NCBI RefSeq assembly: GCF_905171765.1
Contig: NC_053390.1
Location: 588,282,471-588,346,470, forward strand
DNA: 64,000 nt
Direction: 5' to 3'
From: Bufo bufo
Taxonomy: Eukaryota > Chordata > Amphibia > Anura > Bufonidae
Shown here: positions 1 through 14,361 of the stretch, piece by piece
How the letters are laid out: every line of letters starts with the position of its first letter
How positions within the stretch are numbered: position 1 is the stretch's first letter
The notes under the pieces: generated by a model
Told to the model about the DNA's origin: nothing
The model's input: only the letters and a program-made list of their open reading frames with translations
The model's database searches: none
Made by a program: the position numbers and the translations under genes

Positions 1-344
1 CAAGTGTTAAATTCAAGTTTAATATATACAGCTTTCATATTCTGTTACCAAAAAAAGACATTTTTGGCAATCTACAACATCTGGATTAGTCAGTGTGCAA
101 TTTAAGCTAGAAATACACCCATCATTTTCTGGGGTTTGAAAAACACACTTTTTTGACAAAAAACACAATTTTCAGGGGTTGCAGCATCAGCACGTGTGAA
201 ATTACAGGCTTTTATACTACTGTCAAATTCAGTTGTTAAACAAACACTCGTTTGTGCACAAAAAATTTAGTTGGCAGCCTTTGATGCAGATGTCATTGTG
301 AGATACACCCTTAATATATTTGGGTTACATTCAGAGATTTTAAA
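1..344. repeat. Degenerate edge of the copy A leader array
   Basis: AT-rich sequence with recognisable but badly decayed monomer pieces. Near 265-345 one can read the order 'TTGTGAGATAC', a GGGTT step and 'AAATACCGCCATTTAGTGCA', matching the order inside the clean monomers that follow. Array edges normally decay like this because they are homogenised less often. No gene is visible. Confidence 0.5.
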
Positions 345-3300
345 TACCGCCATTTAGTGCACCAATATTTACTTCAGGCCTACACTGGTTCAGGCCCTGC
401 GAGAAACACCCTCTACATACAGGGGTTTGAATCAGGCATTTAAAATACAGCCATTTAGCGCAAATAAATATTTACTTCAGGCCTACACTGGTTCAGACCG
501 TGTGAGATACTCCCTCTACATACAAGGGTTTGATTCAGGGATTTGAAATATAGCCATTTTGTGCAAAGATATTTGAAATACAGCCATTTAAAATACAGCC
601 ATTTTGGGCAAAGAAAAATTTAGTTCAGGCCTACACAGGTTCAGGCCTTGTGAGATACTCCCTCTACATACAGGGGTTTGATTCAGGGATTTGAAATACA
701 GCCATTTGAAATACAGCCATTTTGTGCAAAGATATATTTACTTCAGGCCTACACTGGTTCAGACAGTGTGAGATACTCCCTCTACATACAGGGGTTTGAG
801 TAGGGCATTTGAAATACAGCCATTTGAAATACAGCCATTTTGGGCAAAGAAAAATTTAGTTCAGGCAATCACTGGTTAAGGCATTGTGAGATACTCCCTC
901 TACATACAGGGTTTGATTCAGGGATTTGAAATACAGCCATTTTGTGCAAAGATATATTTACTTCAGGCCTACACTGGTTCAGACCATGTGAGATACTCCC
1001 TCTACATACAGGGGTTTGAATCAGGCATTTGAAATACAGCCATTTGAAATACAGCCATTTTGGGCAAAGAAATATTTAGTTCAGGCCTACACTGGTTCAG
1101 GACTTGTGAGAAACTCCCTCTACAAACAGGGGTTTGATTAAGGGATTTGAAATACAGCCATTTGAAATACAGCCATTTTGTGCAAAGATATATTTACTTC
1201 AGGCCTACACTGGTTGAGACCGTGTGAGATACTCCCTCTACCTACAGTGGTTTGATTCAGGGATTTGAAATACAGCCATTTTGTGCAAAGATATATTTAC
1301 TTCAGGCCTACACTGGTTCAGACCGTATGAGATACCCCCTCTACATACAGGGGTTTGAATCAGGCATTTGAAATACAGCCATTTGAAATACAGCCATTTT
1401 GTGCAAAGATATATTAACTTCAGGCCTACACTGGTTGAGACCGTGTGAGATACTCCCTCTACCTACAGGGGTTTGATTCAGGGATTTGAAATACAGCCAT
1501 TTAAAATACAGCCATTTTGTGCAAAGATATATTTACTTTAGGCCTACACTGGTTCAGACCGTGTGAGATACTCTCTCTACATACAGGGGTTTGATTCAGG
1601 GATTTGAAATACAGCCATTTTGTGCAAAGATATATTTACTTCAGGCCTACACTGGTTCAGACCATGTGAGATACTCCCTCTACATACAGGGATTTGAAAT
1701 ACAGCCATTTGAAATACAGCCATTTTGTGCAAAGATATATTTATTTCAGGCATACACTGGTTCAGACCATGGGAGATACTCCCTCTACATACAGGGGTTT
1801 GATTTAGGAATTTGAAATACAGCCATTTGAAATACAGTCATTTTGGGCAAAAAAATAGTTAGTTCAGGCCTACACTGGTTCAGGCCTTGTGAGATACTCC
1901 CTCTACATACAGTGGTTTGATTCAGGGATTTGAAATACAGCCATTTGAAATACAGCCATTTTGTGCAAAGAAAAATTTAGTTCAGGCCTACACTGGTTCA
2001 GACCATGTGAGATACTCCCTTCTACATACAGGGGTTTGATTCAGGGATTTGAAATACAGCCATTTGAAATACAGCCATTTTGTGCAAAGATATATTTACT
2101 TCAGGCCTACACTGGTTCAGACAGTGTGAGATACTCCCTCTACATACAGGGGTTTGAGTAGGGCATTTGAAATACAGCCATTTGAAATACAGCCATTTTG
2201 GGCAAAGAAAAATTTAGTTCAGGCAATCACTGGTTCAGGCATTGTGAGATACTCCCTCTACATACAGGGTTTGATTCAGGGATTTGAAATACAGCCATTT
2301 TGTGCAAAGATATATTTACTTCAGGCCTACACTGGTTCAGACCATGTGAGATACTCCCTCTACATACAGGGGTTTGAATCAGGCATTTGAAATACAGCCA
2401 TTTGAAATACAGCCATTTTGGGCAAAGAAATATTTAGTTCAGGCCTACACTGGTTCAGGACTTGTGAGAAACTCCCTCTACAAACAGGGGTTTGATTAAG
2501 GGATTTGAAATACAGCCATTTGAAATACAGCCATTTGAAATACAGCCATTTTGTGCAAAGATATATTTACTTCAGGCCTACACTGGTTGAGACCGTGTGA
2601 GATACTCCCTCTACCTACAGTGGTTTGATTCAGGGATTTGAAATACAGCCATTTTGTGCAAAGATATATTTACTTCAGGCCTACACTGGTTCAGACCGTA
2701 TGAGATACCCCCTCTACATACAGGGGTTTGAATCAGGCATTTGAAATACAGCCATTTGAAATACAGCCATTTTGTGCAAAGATATATTAACTTCAGGCCT
2801 ACACTGGTTGAGACCGTGTGAGATACTCCCTCTACCTACAGGGGTTTGATTCAGGGATTTGAAATACAGCCATTTAAAATACAGCCATTTTGTGCAAAGA
2901 TATATTTACTTTAGGCCTACACTGGTTCAGACCGTGTGAGATACTCTCTCTACATACAGGGGTTTGATTCAGGGATTTGAAATACAGCCATTTTGTGCAA
3001 AGATATATTTACTTCAGGCCTACACTGGTTCAGACCATGTGAGATACTCCCTCTACATACAGGGATTTGAAATACAGCCATTTGAAATACAGCCATTTTG
3101 TGCAAAGATATATTTATTTCAGGCATACACTGGTTCAGACCATGGGAGATACTCCCTCTACATACAGGGGTTTGATTTAGGAATTTGAAATACAGCCATT
3201 TGAAATACAGTCATTTTGGGCAAAAAAATAGTTAGTTCAGGCCTACACTGGTTCAGGCCTTGTGAGATACTCCCTCTACATACAGTGGTTTGATTCAGGG

Positions 3301-6300
3301 ATTTGAAATACAGCCATTTGAAATACAGCCATTTTGTGCAAAGAAAAATTTAGTTCAGGCCTACACTGGTTCAGACCATGTGAGATACTCCCTTCTACAT
3401 ACAGGGGTTTGATTCAGGGATTTGAAATACAGCCATTTGAAATACAGCCATTTTGTGCAAAGATATATTTACTTCAGGCCTACACTGGTTCAGACAGTGT
3501 GAGATACTCCCTCTACATACAGGGGTTTGAGTAGGGCATTTGAAATACAGCCATTTGAAATACAGCCATTTTGGGCAAAGAAAAATTTAGTTCAGGCAAT
3601 CACTGGTTCAGGCATTGTGAGATACTCCCTCTACATACAGGGTTTGATTCAGGGATTTGAAATACAGCCATTTTGTGCAAAGATATATTTACTTCAGGCC
3701 TACACTGGTTCAGACCATGTGAGATACTCCCTCTACATACAGGGGTTTGAATCAGGCATTTGAAATACAGCCATTTGAAATACAGCCATTTTGGGCAAAG
3801 AAATATTTAGTTCAGGCCTACACTGGTTCAGGCCTTGTGAGAAACTCCCTCTACAAACAGGGGTTTGATTCAGGGATTTGAAATACAGCCATTTGAAATA
3901 CAGCCATTTTGTGCAAAGATATATTTACTTCAGGCCTACACTGGTTGAGACCGTGTGAGATACTCCCTCTACCTACAGGGGTTTGATTCAGGGATTTGAA
4001 ATACAGCCATTTTGTGCAAAGATATATTTACTTCAGGCCTACACTGGTTCAGACCGTATGAGATACCCCCTCTACATACAGGGGTTTGAATCAGGCATTT
4101 GAAATACAGCCATTTGAAATACAGCCATTTTGTGCAAAGATATATTAACTTCAGGCCTACACTGGTTGAGACCGTGTGAGATACTCCCTCTACCTACAGG
4201 GGTTTGATTCAGGGATTTGAAATAAAACCATTTAAAATACAGCCATTTTGTGCAAAGATATATTTACTTTAGGCCTACACTGGTTCAGACCGTGTGAGAT
4301 ACTCTCTCTACATACAGGGGTTTGATTCAGGGATTTGAAATACAGCCATTTTGTGCAAAGATATATTTACTTCAGGCCTACACTGGTTCAGACCATGTGA
4401 GATACTCCCTCTACATACAGGGATTTGAAATACAGCCATTTGAAATACAGCCATTTTGTGCAAAGATATATTTATTTCAGGCATACACTGGTTCAGACCA
4501 TGGGAGATACTCCCTCTACATACAGGGGTTTGATTTAGGCATTTGAAATACAGCCATTTGAAATACAGTCATTTTGGGCAAAAAAATAGTTAGTTCAGGC
4601 CTACACTGGTTCAGGCCTTGTGAGATACTCCCTCTACATACAGTGGTTTGATTCAGGGATTTGAAATACAGCCATTTGAAATACAGCCATTTTGTGCAAA
4701 GATATATTTACTTCAGGCCTACACTGGTTCAGACCATGTGAGATACTCCCTTCTACATACAGGGGTTTGATTCAGGGATTTGAAATACAGCCATTTGAAA
4801 TACAGCCATTTTGTGCAAAGATATATTTACTTCAGGCCTACACTGGTTCAGACCGTGTGAGATACTTAATCTACATACAGGGGTTTGATTCAGGGATTTG
4901 AAATACAGCCATATGAAATAGAGCCATTTTGGCCATAGAAATATTTAGTTCAGGCCTACACTGGTTCAGGCCTTGTGAGATACACCCTCTACATACAGGG
5001 GTTTAATTCAGGGATTTGAAATACAGCCATTTGAAATACAGCCATTTTGTGCAAAGATATATTTACTTCAGGCCTACACTGGTTCAGACCGTGTGAGATA
5101 CCACATCTACATAGAGGGGTTTGAATCAGGCATTTGAAATACAGCCATTTGAAATACAGCCTTTTTGGGCAAATAAATATTTAGTTCAGGCCTACACTGG
5201 TTCAGGCCTTGTGAGATACACCCTCTACATACAGGGGTTTGATTCAAGTATTTGAAATACAGCCATTTGAAATACAGCCATTTGGGGCAAAGAAATATTT
5301 ACTTGAGGCCTACACTGGTTTTGTCCTTGTGAGATACACCCTCTATATACAGGGGTTTGATTCAGGGATTTGAAATATAGCCATTTGAAATATAGCCATT
5401 TTGTGCAAAGATATATTTACTTCAGGCCTACACTGGTTCAGACCGTGTGAGATACTCCCTCTACATACAGGGGTTTGATTCAGTAATTTGAAATACAGCC
5501 ATTTGAAATACAGCCATTTTTTGCAAAGATATATTTACTTCAGGCCTACACTGGTTCAGACCGTGTGAGATACTCCCTCTACCTACAGGGGTTTGATTCA
5601 GGGATTTGAAATACAGCCATTTAAAATACAGCCATTTTGTGCAAAGATATATTTACTTTAGGCCTACACTGGTTCAGACCGTGTGAGATACTCTCTCTAC
5701 ATACAGGGGTTTGATTCAGGGATTTGAAATACAGCCATTTTGTGCAAAGATATATTTACTTCAGGCCTACACTGGTTCAGACCATGTGAGATACTCCCTC
5801 TACATACAGGGATTTGAAATACAGCCATTTGAAATACAGCCATTTTGTGCAAAGATATATTTATTTCAGGCATACACTGGTTCAGACCATGGGAGATACT
5901 CCCTCTACATACAGGGGTTTGATTTAGGCATTTGAAATACAGCCATTTGAAATACAGTCATTTTGGGCAAAAAAATAGTTAGTTCAGGCCTACACTGGTT
6001 CAGGCCTTGTGAGATACTCCCTCTACATACAGTGGTTTGATTCAGGGATTTGAAATACAGCCATTTTGTGCAAAGATATATTTACTTCAGGCCTACACTG
6101 GTTCAGACCGTGTGAGATACCCCCTCTACATACAGGGGTTTGATTCAGGGATTTGAAATACAGCCATATGAAATAGAGCCATTTTGGCCATAGAAATATT
6201 TAGTTCAGGCCTACACTGGTTCAGGCCTTGTGAGATACACCCTCTACATACAGGGGTTTAATTCAGGGATTTGAAATACAGCCATTTGAAATACAGCCAT

Positions 6301-9300
6301 TTTGTGCAAAGATATATTTACTTCAGGCCTACACTGGTTCAGACCGTGTGAGATACCACATCTACATACAGGGGTTTGAATCAGGCATTTGAAATACAGC
6401 CATTTGAAATACAGCCTTTTTGGGCAAATAAATATTTAGTTCAGGCCTACACTGGTTCAGGCCTTGTGAGATACACCCTCTACATACAGGGGTTTGATTC
6501 AAGTATTTGAAATACAGCCATTTGAAATACAGCCATTTGGGGCAAAGAAATATTTACTTGAGGCCTACACTGGTTTTGTCCTTGTGAGATACACCCTCTA
6601 TATACAGGGGTTTGATTCAGGGATTTGAAATATAGCCATTTGAAATATAGCCATTTTGTGCAAAGATATATTTACTTCAGGCCTACACTGGTTCAGACCG
6701 TGTGAGATACTCCCTCTACATACAGGGGTTTGATTCAGTAATTTGAAATACAGCCATTTGAAATACAGCCATTTTTTGCAAAGATATATTTACTTCAGGC
6801 CTACACTGGTTCAGACCGTGTGAGATACTTAATCTACATACAGGGGTTTGAATCAGGCATTTAAAATACAGCCATTTGAAATACAGCGATTTTGGGCAAA
6901 GAAATATTTAGTTCAGGCCTACACTGGTTCAGGCCTTGTGAGATACTCCCTCTACATACAGGGGTTTGATTCAGGCATTTGAAATACAGCCATTTGAAAT
7001 ACAGCCATTTTTGGCAAAGAAATATTTAGTTCAGGCCTACACTGGTTCAGGCCTTGTGAGAAACTCCCTCTACAAACAGGGGTTTGATTCAGGGATTTGA
7101 AATACAGCCATTTAAAATACAGCCATTTTGTGCAAAGATATATTTACTTCAGGCCTACACTGGTTGAGACCGTGTGAGATACTCCCTCTACCTACAGGGG
7201 TTTGATTCAGGGATTTGAAATACAGCCATTTTGTGCAAAGATATATTTACTTCAGGCCTACACTGGTTCAGACCGTATGAGATACCCCCTCTACATACAG
7301 GGGTTTGAATCAGGCATTTGAAATACAGCCATTTGAAATACAGCCATTTTGTGCAAAGATATATTAACTTCAGGCCTACACTGGTTGAGACCGTGTGAGA
7401 TACTCCCTCTACCTACAGGGGTTTGATTCAGGGATTTGAAATACAGCCATTTAAAATACAGCCATTTTGTGCAAAGATATATTTACTTTAGGCCTACACT
7501 GGTTCAGACCGTGTGAGATACTCTCTCTACATACAGGGGTTTGATTCAGGGATTTGAAATACAGCCATTTTGTGCAAAGATATATTTACTTCAGGCCTAC
7601 ACTGGTTCAGACCATGTGAGATACTCCCTCTACATACAGGGATTTGAAATACAGCCATTTGAAATACAGCCATTTGAAATACAGCCATTTTGTGCAAAGA
7701 TATATTTATTTCAGGCATACACTGGCTCAGACCGTGGGAGATACTCCCTCTACATACAGGGGTTTGATTTAGGCATTTGAAATACAGCCATTTGAAATAC
7801 AGTCATTTTGGGGAAAAAATAGTTAGTTCAGGCCTACACTGGTTCAGGCCTTGTGAAATACTCCCTCTACATACAGTGGTTTGATTCAGGGATTTGAAAT
7901 ACAGCCATTTGAAATACAGCCATTTTGTGCAAAGATATATTTACTTCAGGCCTACACTGGTTTTGTCCTTGTGAGATACACCCTCTATATACAGGGGTTT
8001 GATTCAGGGATTTGAAATATAGCCATTTGAAATATAGCCATTTTGTGCAAAGATATATTTACTTCAGGCCTACACTGGTTCAGACCGTGTGAGATACTCC
8101 CTCTACATACAGGGGTTTGATTCAGTAATTTGAAATACAGCCATTTGAAATACAGCCATTTTTTGCAAAGATATATTTACTTCAGGCCTACACTGGTTCA
8201 GACCGTGTGAGATACTTAATCTACATACAGGGGTTTGAATCAGGCATTTAAAATACAGCCATTTGAAATACAGCGATTTTGGGCAAAGAAATATTTAGTT
8301 CAGGCCTACACTGGTTCAGGCCTTGTGAGATACTCCCTCTACATACAGGGGTTTGATTCAGGCATTTGAAATACAGCCATTTGAAATACAGCCATTTTTG
8401 GCAAAGAAATATTTAGTTCAGGCCTACACTGGTTCAGGCCTTGTGAGAAACTCCCTCTACAAACAGGGGTTTGATTCAGGGATTTGAAATACAGCCATTT
8501 AAAATACAGCCATTTTGTGCAAAGATATATTTACTTCAGGCCTACACTGGTTGAGACCGTGTGAGATACTCCCTCTACCTACAGGGGTTTGATTCAGGGA
8601 TTTGAAATACAGCCATTTTGTGCAAAGATATATTTACTTCAGGCCTACACTGGTTCAGACCGTATGAGATACCCCCTCTACATACAGGGGTTTGAATCAG
8701 GCATTTGAAATACAGCCATTTGAAATACAGCCATTTTGTGCAAAGATATATTAACTTCAGGCCTACACTGGTTGAGACCGTGTGAGATACTCCCTCTACC
8801 TACAGGGGTTTGATTCAGGGATTTGAAATACAGCCATTTAAAATACAGCCATTTTGTGCAAAGATATATTTACTTTAGGCCTACACTGGTTCAGACCGTG
8901 TGAGATACTCTCTCTACATACAGGGGTTTGATTCAGGGATTTGAAATACAGCCATTTTGTGCAAAGATATATTTACTTCAGGCCTACACTGGTTCAGACC
9001 ATGTGAGATACTCCCTCTACATACAGGGATTTGAAATACAGCCATTTGAAATACAGCCATTTGAAATACAGCCATTTTGTGCAAAGATATATTTATTTCA
9101 GGCATACACTGGCTCAGACCGTGGGAGATACTCCCTCTACATACAGGGGTTTGATTTAGGCATTTGAAATACAGCCATTTGAAATACAGTCATTTTGGGG
9201 AAAAAATAGTTAGTTCAGGCCTACACTGGTTCAGGCCTTGTGAAATACTCCCTCTACATACAGTGGTTTGATTCAGGGATTTGAAATACAGCCATTTGAA

Positions 9301-10800
9301 ATACAGCCATTTTGTGCAAAGATATATTTACTTCAGGCCTACACTGGTTAAGACCATGTGAGATACTCCCTTCTACATACAGGGGTTTGATTCAGGGATT
9401 TGAAATACAGCCATTTGAAATACAGCCATTTTGTGCAAAGATATATTTACTTCAGGCCTACACTGGTTCAGACCGTGTGAGATACCCCCTCTACATACAG
9501 GGGTTTGATTCAGGGATTTGAAATACAGCCATTTGAAATACAGCCATTTTGTGCAAAGATATATTTACTTCAGGCCTACACTGGTTCAGACCGTGTGAGA
9601 TACCACATCTACATACAGGGGTTTGAATCAGGCATTTGAAATACAGCCATTTGAAATACAGCCATTTTGGGCAAATAAATATTTAGTTCAGGCCTACACT
9701 GGTTCAGGCCTTGTGAGATACACCCTCTACATACAGGGGTTTGATTCAAGTATTTGAAATACAGCCATTTGAAATACAGCCATTTGGGGCAAAGAAATAT
9801 TTACTTGAGGCCTACACTGGTTTTGTCCTTGTGAGATACACCCTCTATATACAGGGGTTTGATTCAGGGATTTGAAATATAGCCATTTGAAATATAGCCA
9901 TTTTGTGCAAAGATATATTTACTTCAGGCCTACACTGGTTCAGACCGTGTGAGATACTCCCTCTACATACAGGGGTTTGATTCAGTAATTTGAAATACAG
10001 CCATTTGAAATACAGCCATTTTTTGCAAAGATATATTTACTTCAGGCCTACACTGGTTCAGACCGTGTGAGATACTTAATCTACATACAGGGGTTTGAAT
10101 CAGGCATTTAAAATACAGCCATTTGAAATACAGCGATTTTGGGCAAAGAAATATTTAGTTCAGGCCTACACTGGTTCAGGCCTTGTGAGATACTCCCTCT
10201 ACATACAGGGGTTTGATTCAGGCATTTGAAATACAACCATTTGAAATACAGCCATTTTTTGCAAAGATATATTTACTTCAGGCCTACACTGGTTCAGACG
10301 GTGTGAGATACCCCTTCTACATATAGGGGTTTAAATCAGGCATTTGAAATACTGCCATTTGAAATACAGCAATTTTGTGCAAAGATATATTTACTTCAGG
10401 CCTACACTGGTTCAGACCATGTGAAATACTCCCTCTACATACAGGGTTTTGAATCAGGCATTTGAAATACAGCCATTTTTTGCAAAGATATATTTATTTC
10501 AGGCCTACACTGGTTCAGACCGTGTGAGATACCCCCTCTACATACAGGGTTTGAATCAGGCATTTGAAATACAGCAATTTTGTGCAAAGATATATTTACT
10601 TCAGGCCTACACTGGTTCAGACCATGTGAGATACTCCCTCTACATACAGGGTTTTGAATCAGGCATTTGAAATACAGCCATTTTTTGCAAAGATATATTT
10701 ACTTCAGACCTACACTGGTTCAGGCTGTGTGAGATACACCCTCTAGATACAGGGGTTTGATACAGGCATTTGAATTACAGCCATTTTTGGCAAAAAAATC
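345..10800 (+). repeat. Leader satellite of hAT copy A, about 118-bp monomer, roughly 90 copies
   Basis: The monomer contains one to three copies of a 16-bp sub-repeat (TTTGAAATACAGCCAT), then GTGCAAAGATATATTTACTT, CAGGCCTACACTGGTTCAGA, GTGAGATACTCCCTCTACAT and ACAGGGGTTTGATTCA. Monomers are about 102, 118 or 134 bp depending on the number of 16-bp units. A higher-order repeat is clear: the same variant block recurs at 1,591, 2,964, 4,322, 5,711, 7,541 and 8,928, at spacings of 1,373, 1,358, 1,389, 1,830 and 1,387 bp, i.e. about 12 monomers, or 16 in the long step. Monomers diverge again from about 10,680 towards the gene. Short open frames of 60-79 codons inside it are a by-product of the periodicity. 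Confidence 0.95.
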
Positions 10801-10901
10801 TTTTATTAAGGCCTAGTCTGGTTCAGGCCGTGTGAGATACACCCTTTACATACTGTCGTTCTATTCTACAACTTTAGGGCAAGATCCTAAATTTGAAAAA
10901 T

Positions 10902-13900
10902 ATGAGGAGAGCGTCAAATAAGGGACGTGGCCCAGGTCGCAGTGCTGCTGGTGGAGCTCCTGTTGCACGGAGAGGACGTGGTCGATCTGTGCCCGCTACA
11001 CGCACAAGTGAAAACCCTTCCTCAGGTGCGAGTAGGCGACAAAACCTGCAGCGGTATTTGGTCGGGCCTAATGCTGCTCTACGAATGGTGAGGCCTGAAC
11101 AAGTACAGGCGATAGTAGATTGGGTTGCTGATGACTCTGTTAGCAGGGTTTCCCAGGGCCATCCACCTAGCCCTGCCCCAGAAGTGGAAGAGGTTGAGTG
11201 CACCGATGCCCAACCACTTATCTTTCAAGATGAGTACATGGGAGGACCATCACAGCACGTCTCGAAACACAGGTGCCAACTGCTGGGGCTTTCGACAGTG
11301 TGCAGACCGACAAGGAAGGCAGCGGTGAAGACTGGGTGGAAGATGATGTGGAGGACGATAAAGTCCTCGACCCCACATGGAATCAAGGTCATGCGAGTGA
11401 CCTATGTAGTTTGGAGGAAGAGGCGGTGGTCGCACAGAGCCAACAGCACAGCAGAAAAGGGAGCAGGGTGCAAAAGCGGAGCGGCCGTCCTCTGGACAGT
11501 ATGCCTCCTACTGCCCACTGCAGCAAGGGACCAAGCACACCAAAGCCAGCTCCAAGGAGTTCCCTGGCGTGGCAGTTCTTCAGACAATGTGCTGACGACA
11601 AGACACGAGTGGTTTGCACGCTGTGCAATCAGAGCCTGAAGCGAGGCATAAACGTTCTCAACCTGAGCACAACCTGCATGACCAGGCATTTAAGTGCAAA
11701 GCACGAGCTGCATTGGAGTAGACACCTCAAAAACCAAGAAAGGTCTCTGGCTCCTCCAGCTTCCTCTTCTGCTGCAGTCGCGGCCTCTTCATCCACCTCT
11801 GGAGTGACAGTGCCACCTGGCACCCCGCAAACAGAGGATCTGCCAGCAACACCAACACCTGGGTCACCAAGCATCTCCACAATGTCCCACGGAAGCGTTT
11901 AGCTTTCCATATTCCAAACGCTTGAGAGGAAGAGGAAGTACCCCTCTAACCACCCGCGATCCCTAGCCCTGAAAGCCAGCATTTCTAAATTACTGCCCTT
12001 TGAAATGCTGTCATTCCGTCTGGTGCAGACGGATAGTTTTAAAGGCCTTATGGCGGTGGCTGTCCCACAGTACGCCGTGCCCAGCCGCCACAACTTTTCA
12101 AGGCAAGCCATCCCTTCCTTTCACAACCAAGTACGGGACAAAATCAGGTGTGCACTGCGCAACGCCATCTGGTGCAAAGTGCACCTGACTACGGATACGT
12201 GGACCAGTAAGCACGGTCAGGGCCGTTATATCTCCATAACAGCACACTGGGTAAATGCAGTGGCGGCTGGGCCTGAGGCGGATAGCAGTTTGGCGCATGT
12301 CCTTCCACCACCGAGGATTGCAGTGCGCTTTAGTTTGCCTCCTGTTGCTTCCTCCTCCTACTCTGCTTCCTCTTCCTCATCCTCTACCAGCTCCTCATCC
12401 GGTCAGCGTAACACCTTCACCACCAACTTCAGCACAGCCAGAGGTAAACGACAGCAGGCAGTTTTAAAACGTATCTGTTTGGGGGACAAACCCCACACCG
12501 CGCAGGAGTTGTGGACGGGCCTTGAACAACAGACCGATGAGTGGTTTGTGCCAGTCAGCCTCAAGCCCGGCCTGGTGGTGTGCGATAATGGGCGAAATCT
12601 TGTAGCAGCTCTGGGAGTAGCCGGTTTGACACACATCCCTTTCCTGGCGCATGTGCTAAATTTGGTGGTGCAGAGATTCCTTAAAAATTACCCCGATATG
12701 TCAGAGCTGCTGCATAAAGTGCGGGCCGTCTGTACGCGCTTTCGGCGTTCTCATTCTGCTGCTGCTCGCCTGTTAGCGCTGCAGCGTAACTTCGGCCTTC
12801 CCGCTCACCGCCTCATATGCGACCACCTTGCACATGCTGGCCACACTGTGCGAGCAGCAGCAGGCGATATTGGAGTTTCAGCGGCAGCACGCACGGGTGA
12901 GTCACTCGGCGGAACAGCACCACTTCACCACCAATGACTGGGCCTCCATGCGAGACCTGTGTTCCTTGTTGCGCTGTTTCGAGTACTCCACCAACATGGC
13001 CAGTGCTGATAACGCCGTTCTCAGCGTTACTATCCCACTTCTATGCCTCCTTGAAAAAACGCTCCTGGCGATGATGGAAGAGGATATGGCACAGGAGGAG
13101 GAAGAGGGATAATTTCGTAGGGTTTCCGGCCAGTCATTCCCAAGTGGCTCTGAGGGTGGGTTCCTGCACTCACAAACCCAAGGTACACAATTGTCCAGCC
13201 AGGGCACAGTTCTGGAGGATGAGGAGGTGGAGGATGAGGAGCAGGAGATGGAGGAGGAGGAACCATGTTCGCAGCAGGGTGGCAACCAGACGAGCTCATG
13301 GCCATCACTGGTGCGTGGATGGGGGGATACAGAGGACACAGACGATACACCTCCCACAGAGGACAGCTTTTCGTTGCCTCAGGGCAGCCTGGCACACATG
13401 AGCGATTACATGCTGCAGTGTCTCTGCAACGACCGCCGAGTTGCCCACATTCTAACTTGTGCTGATTACTGGGTGGCCACGCTGCTGGATCCCCATTACA
13501 AGGACAACGTACTGTCCTTAATTCCCTCACTGGAGCGTGATCATAAGATGCCCGAGTACAAGTGCACGCTTGTAGACGCGCTGCTGGTGGCATTCCCACC
13601 TGACAGCGGGGGCACAGTGGAAGCACAAGGCGAAGGCAAAGGAAGAGGTCGCCAACGCAGCTGGGGCACCGCCAGCACCTCAGAAGGCAGGGTTAGAATG
13701 GCCGAAATGTAGAAAAGCTTTGTCAGCATGCCACAACAACCAGCACCACCAGCTGATATGGAACGTCTTAGCAGGAGGCAGCATTTCACCAACATGGTGG
13801 AGCAGTATGTGCGCACACGCCTACACGTACTGAATGATGGGTCTGCCCCCTTCAACTTCTGGGTCTCCAAATTGGGCACATGACCTGAGCTTGCCCTTTA

Positions 13901-14084
13901 CGCCTTGGAGGTGCTGGCCTGCCCTGCAGCCAGTGTATTATCTGAACGTGTGTTTAGCACGGCAGGGGGCGTCATCACAGACAAGCGCAGCCGCCTGTCC
14001 ACAGCCAATGTGGACAAGTTCACGTTCATTAAAATGAACCAGGCATGGATCCCTCAGGACTTGTCCGTACCTTGTACAGAATAG
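10902..14084 (+). pseudogene. hAT transposase, copy A, multiply broken
   Basis: Aligned by eye to copy B. The ATG at 10,902 opens the same Arg/Gly-rich N terminus. Visible lesions are: a region of roughly 50-60 residues missing near 11,140; a 10-base deletion near 11,262 that shifts frame; CAG to TAG at about 11,900; a 22-base deletion near 12,822 that removes the VPTRWNS motif; TGG to TAG near 13,710; and TGG to TGA near 13,880. Recognisable domains are the BED zinc finger (VVCTLC near 11,610, TRHLSAKH near 11,690), the DTW motif of the RNase H-like catalytic fold near 12,193, CDNGRN near 12,580, and the C-terminal hATC dimerisation motif around LACPAASVLSERVFSTAGG (13,915-13,970). An in-frame TAA at 13,110 is shared with copy B and so may not be a decay lesion. 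The product cannot be made intact. Confidence 0.9.
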
Positions 14085-14361
14085 ACATATATACCGGCAT
14101 TAAGCAGCCATTGTTATACTGCAGCACAATTGCTCATGTTTGTATTTTGAATATTTCACACTCTTTTGGAGTGTACCTTAATTTTACAAAATTAAATTAA
14201 AACCAAAACCTGTGTTGGCTATCTCGTCCTCCTCCACCGCCGCTTCCACCTACTCCACTATGTCCACCACCTCCTCAAACTCCTACTCCATATGGAACTC
14301 CACCTCATAAATCCATATTTTTATTTTGTACATGTTTTATTTTATATCATTTCACTACTTT
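14085..14361 (+). other. 3' untranslated stretch of hAT copy A
   Basis: AT-rich sequence with an ATTAAATTAAAAC stretch near 14,190, then a pyrimidine-rich stretch built on CCACCTCC-like steps (14,220-14,310). No clear AATAAA site and no gene. Confidence 0.4.

Noticed and set aside
1591..10670. Repeated 60-79-codon open frames in the leader satellite
   Set aside because: They follow the monomer and block period exactly and stop at every array variant. They are consequences of the repeat, not genes.
345..10800. CRISPR-like array (regular repeats with variable parts)
   Set aside because: Repeats are contiguous with no unique spacers, and the DNA is vertebrate.
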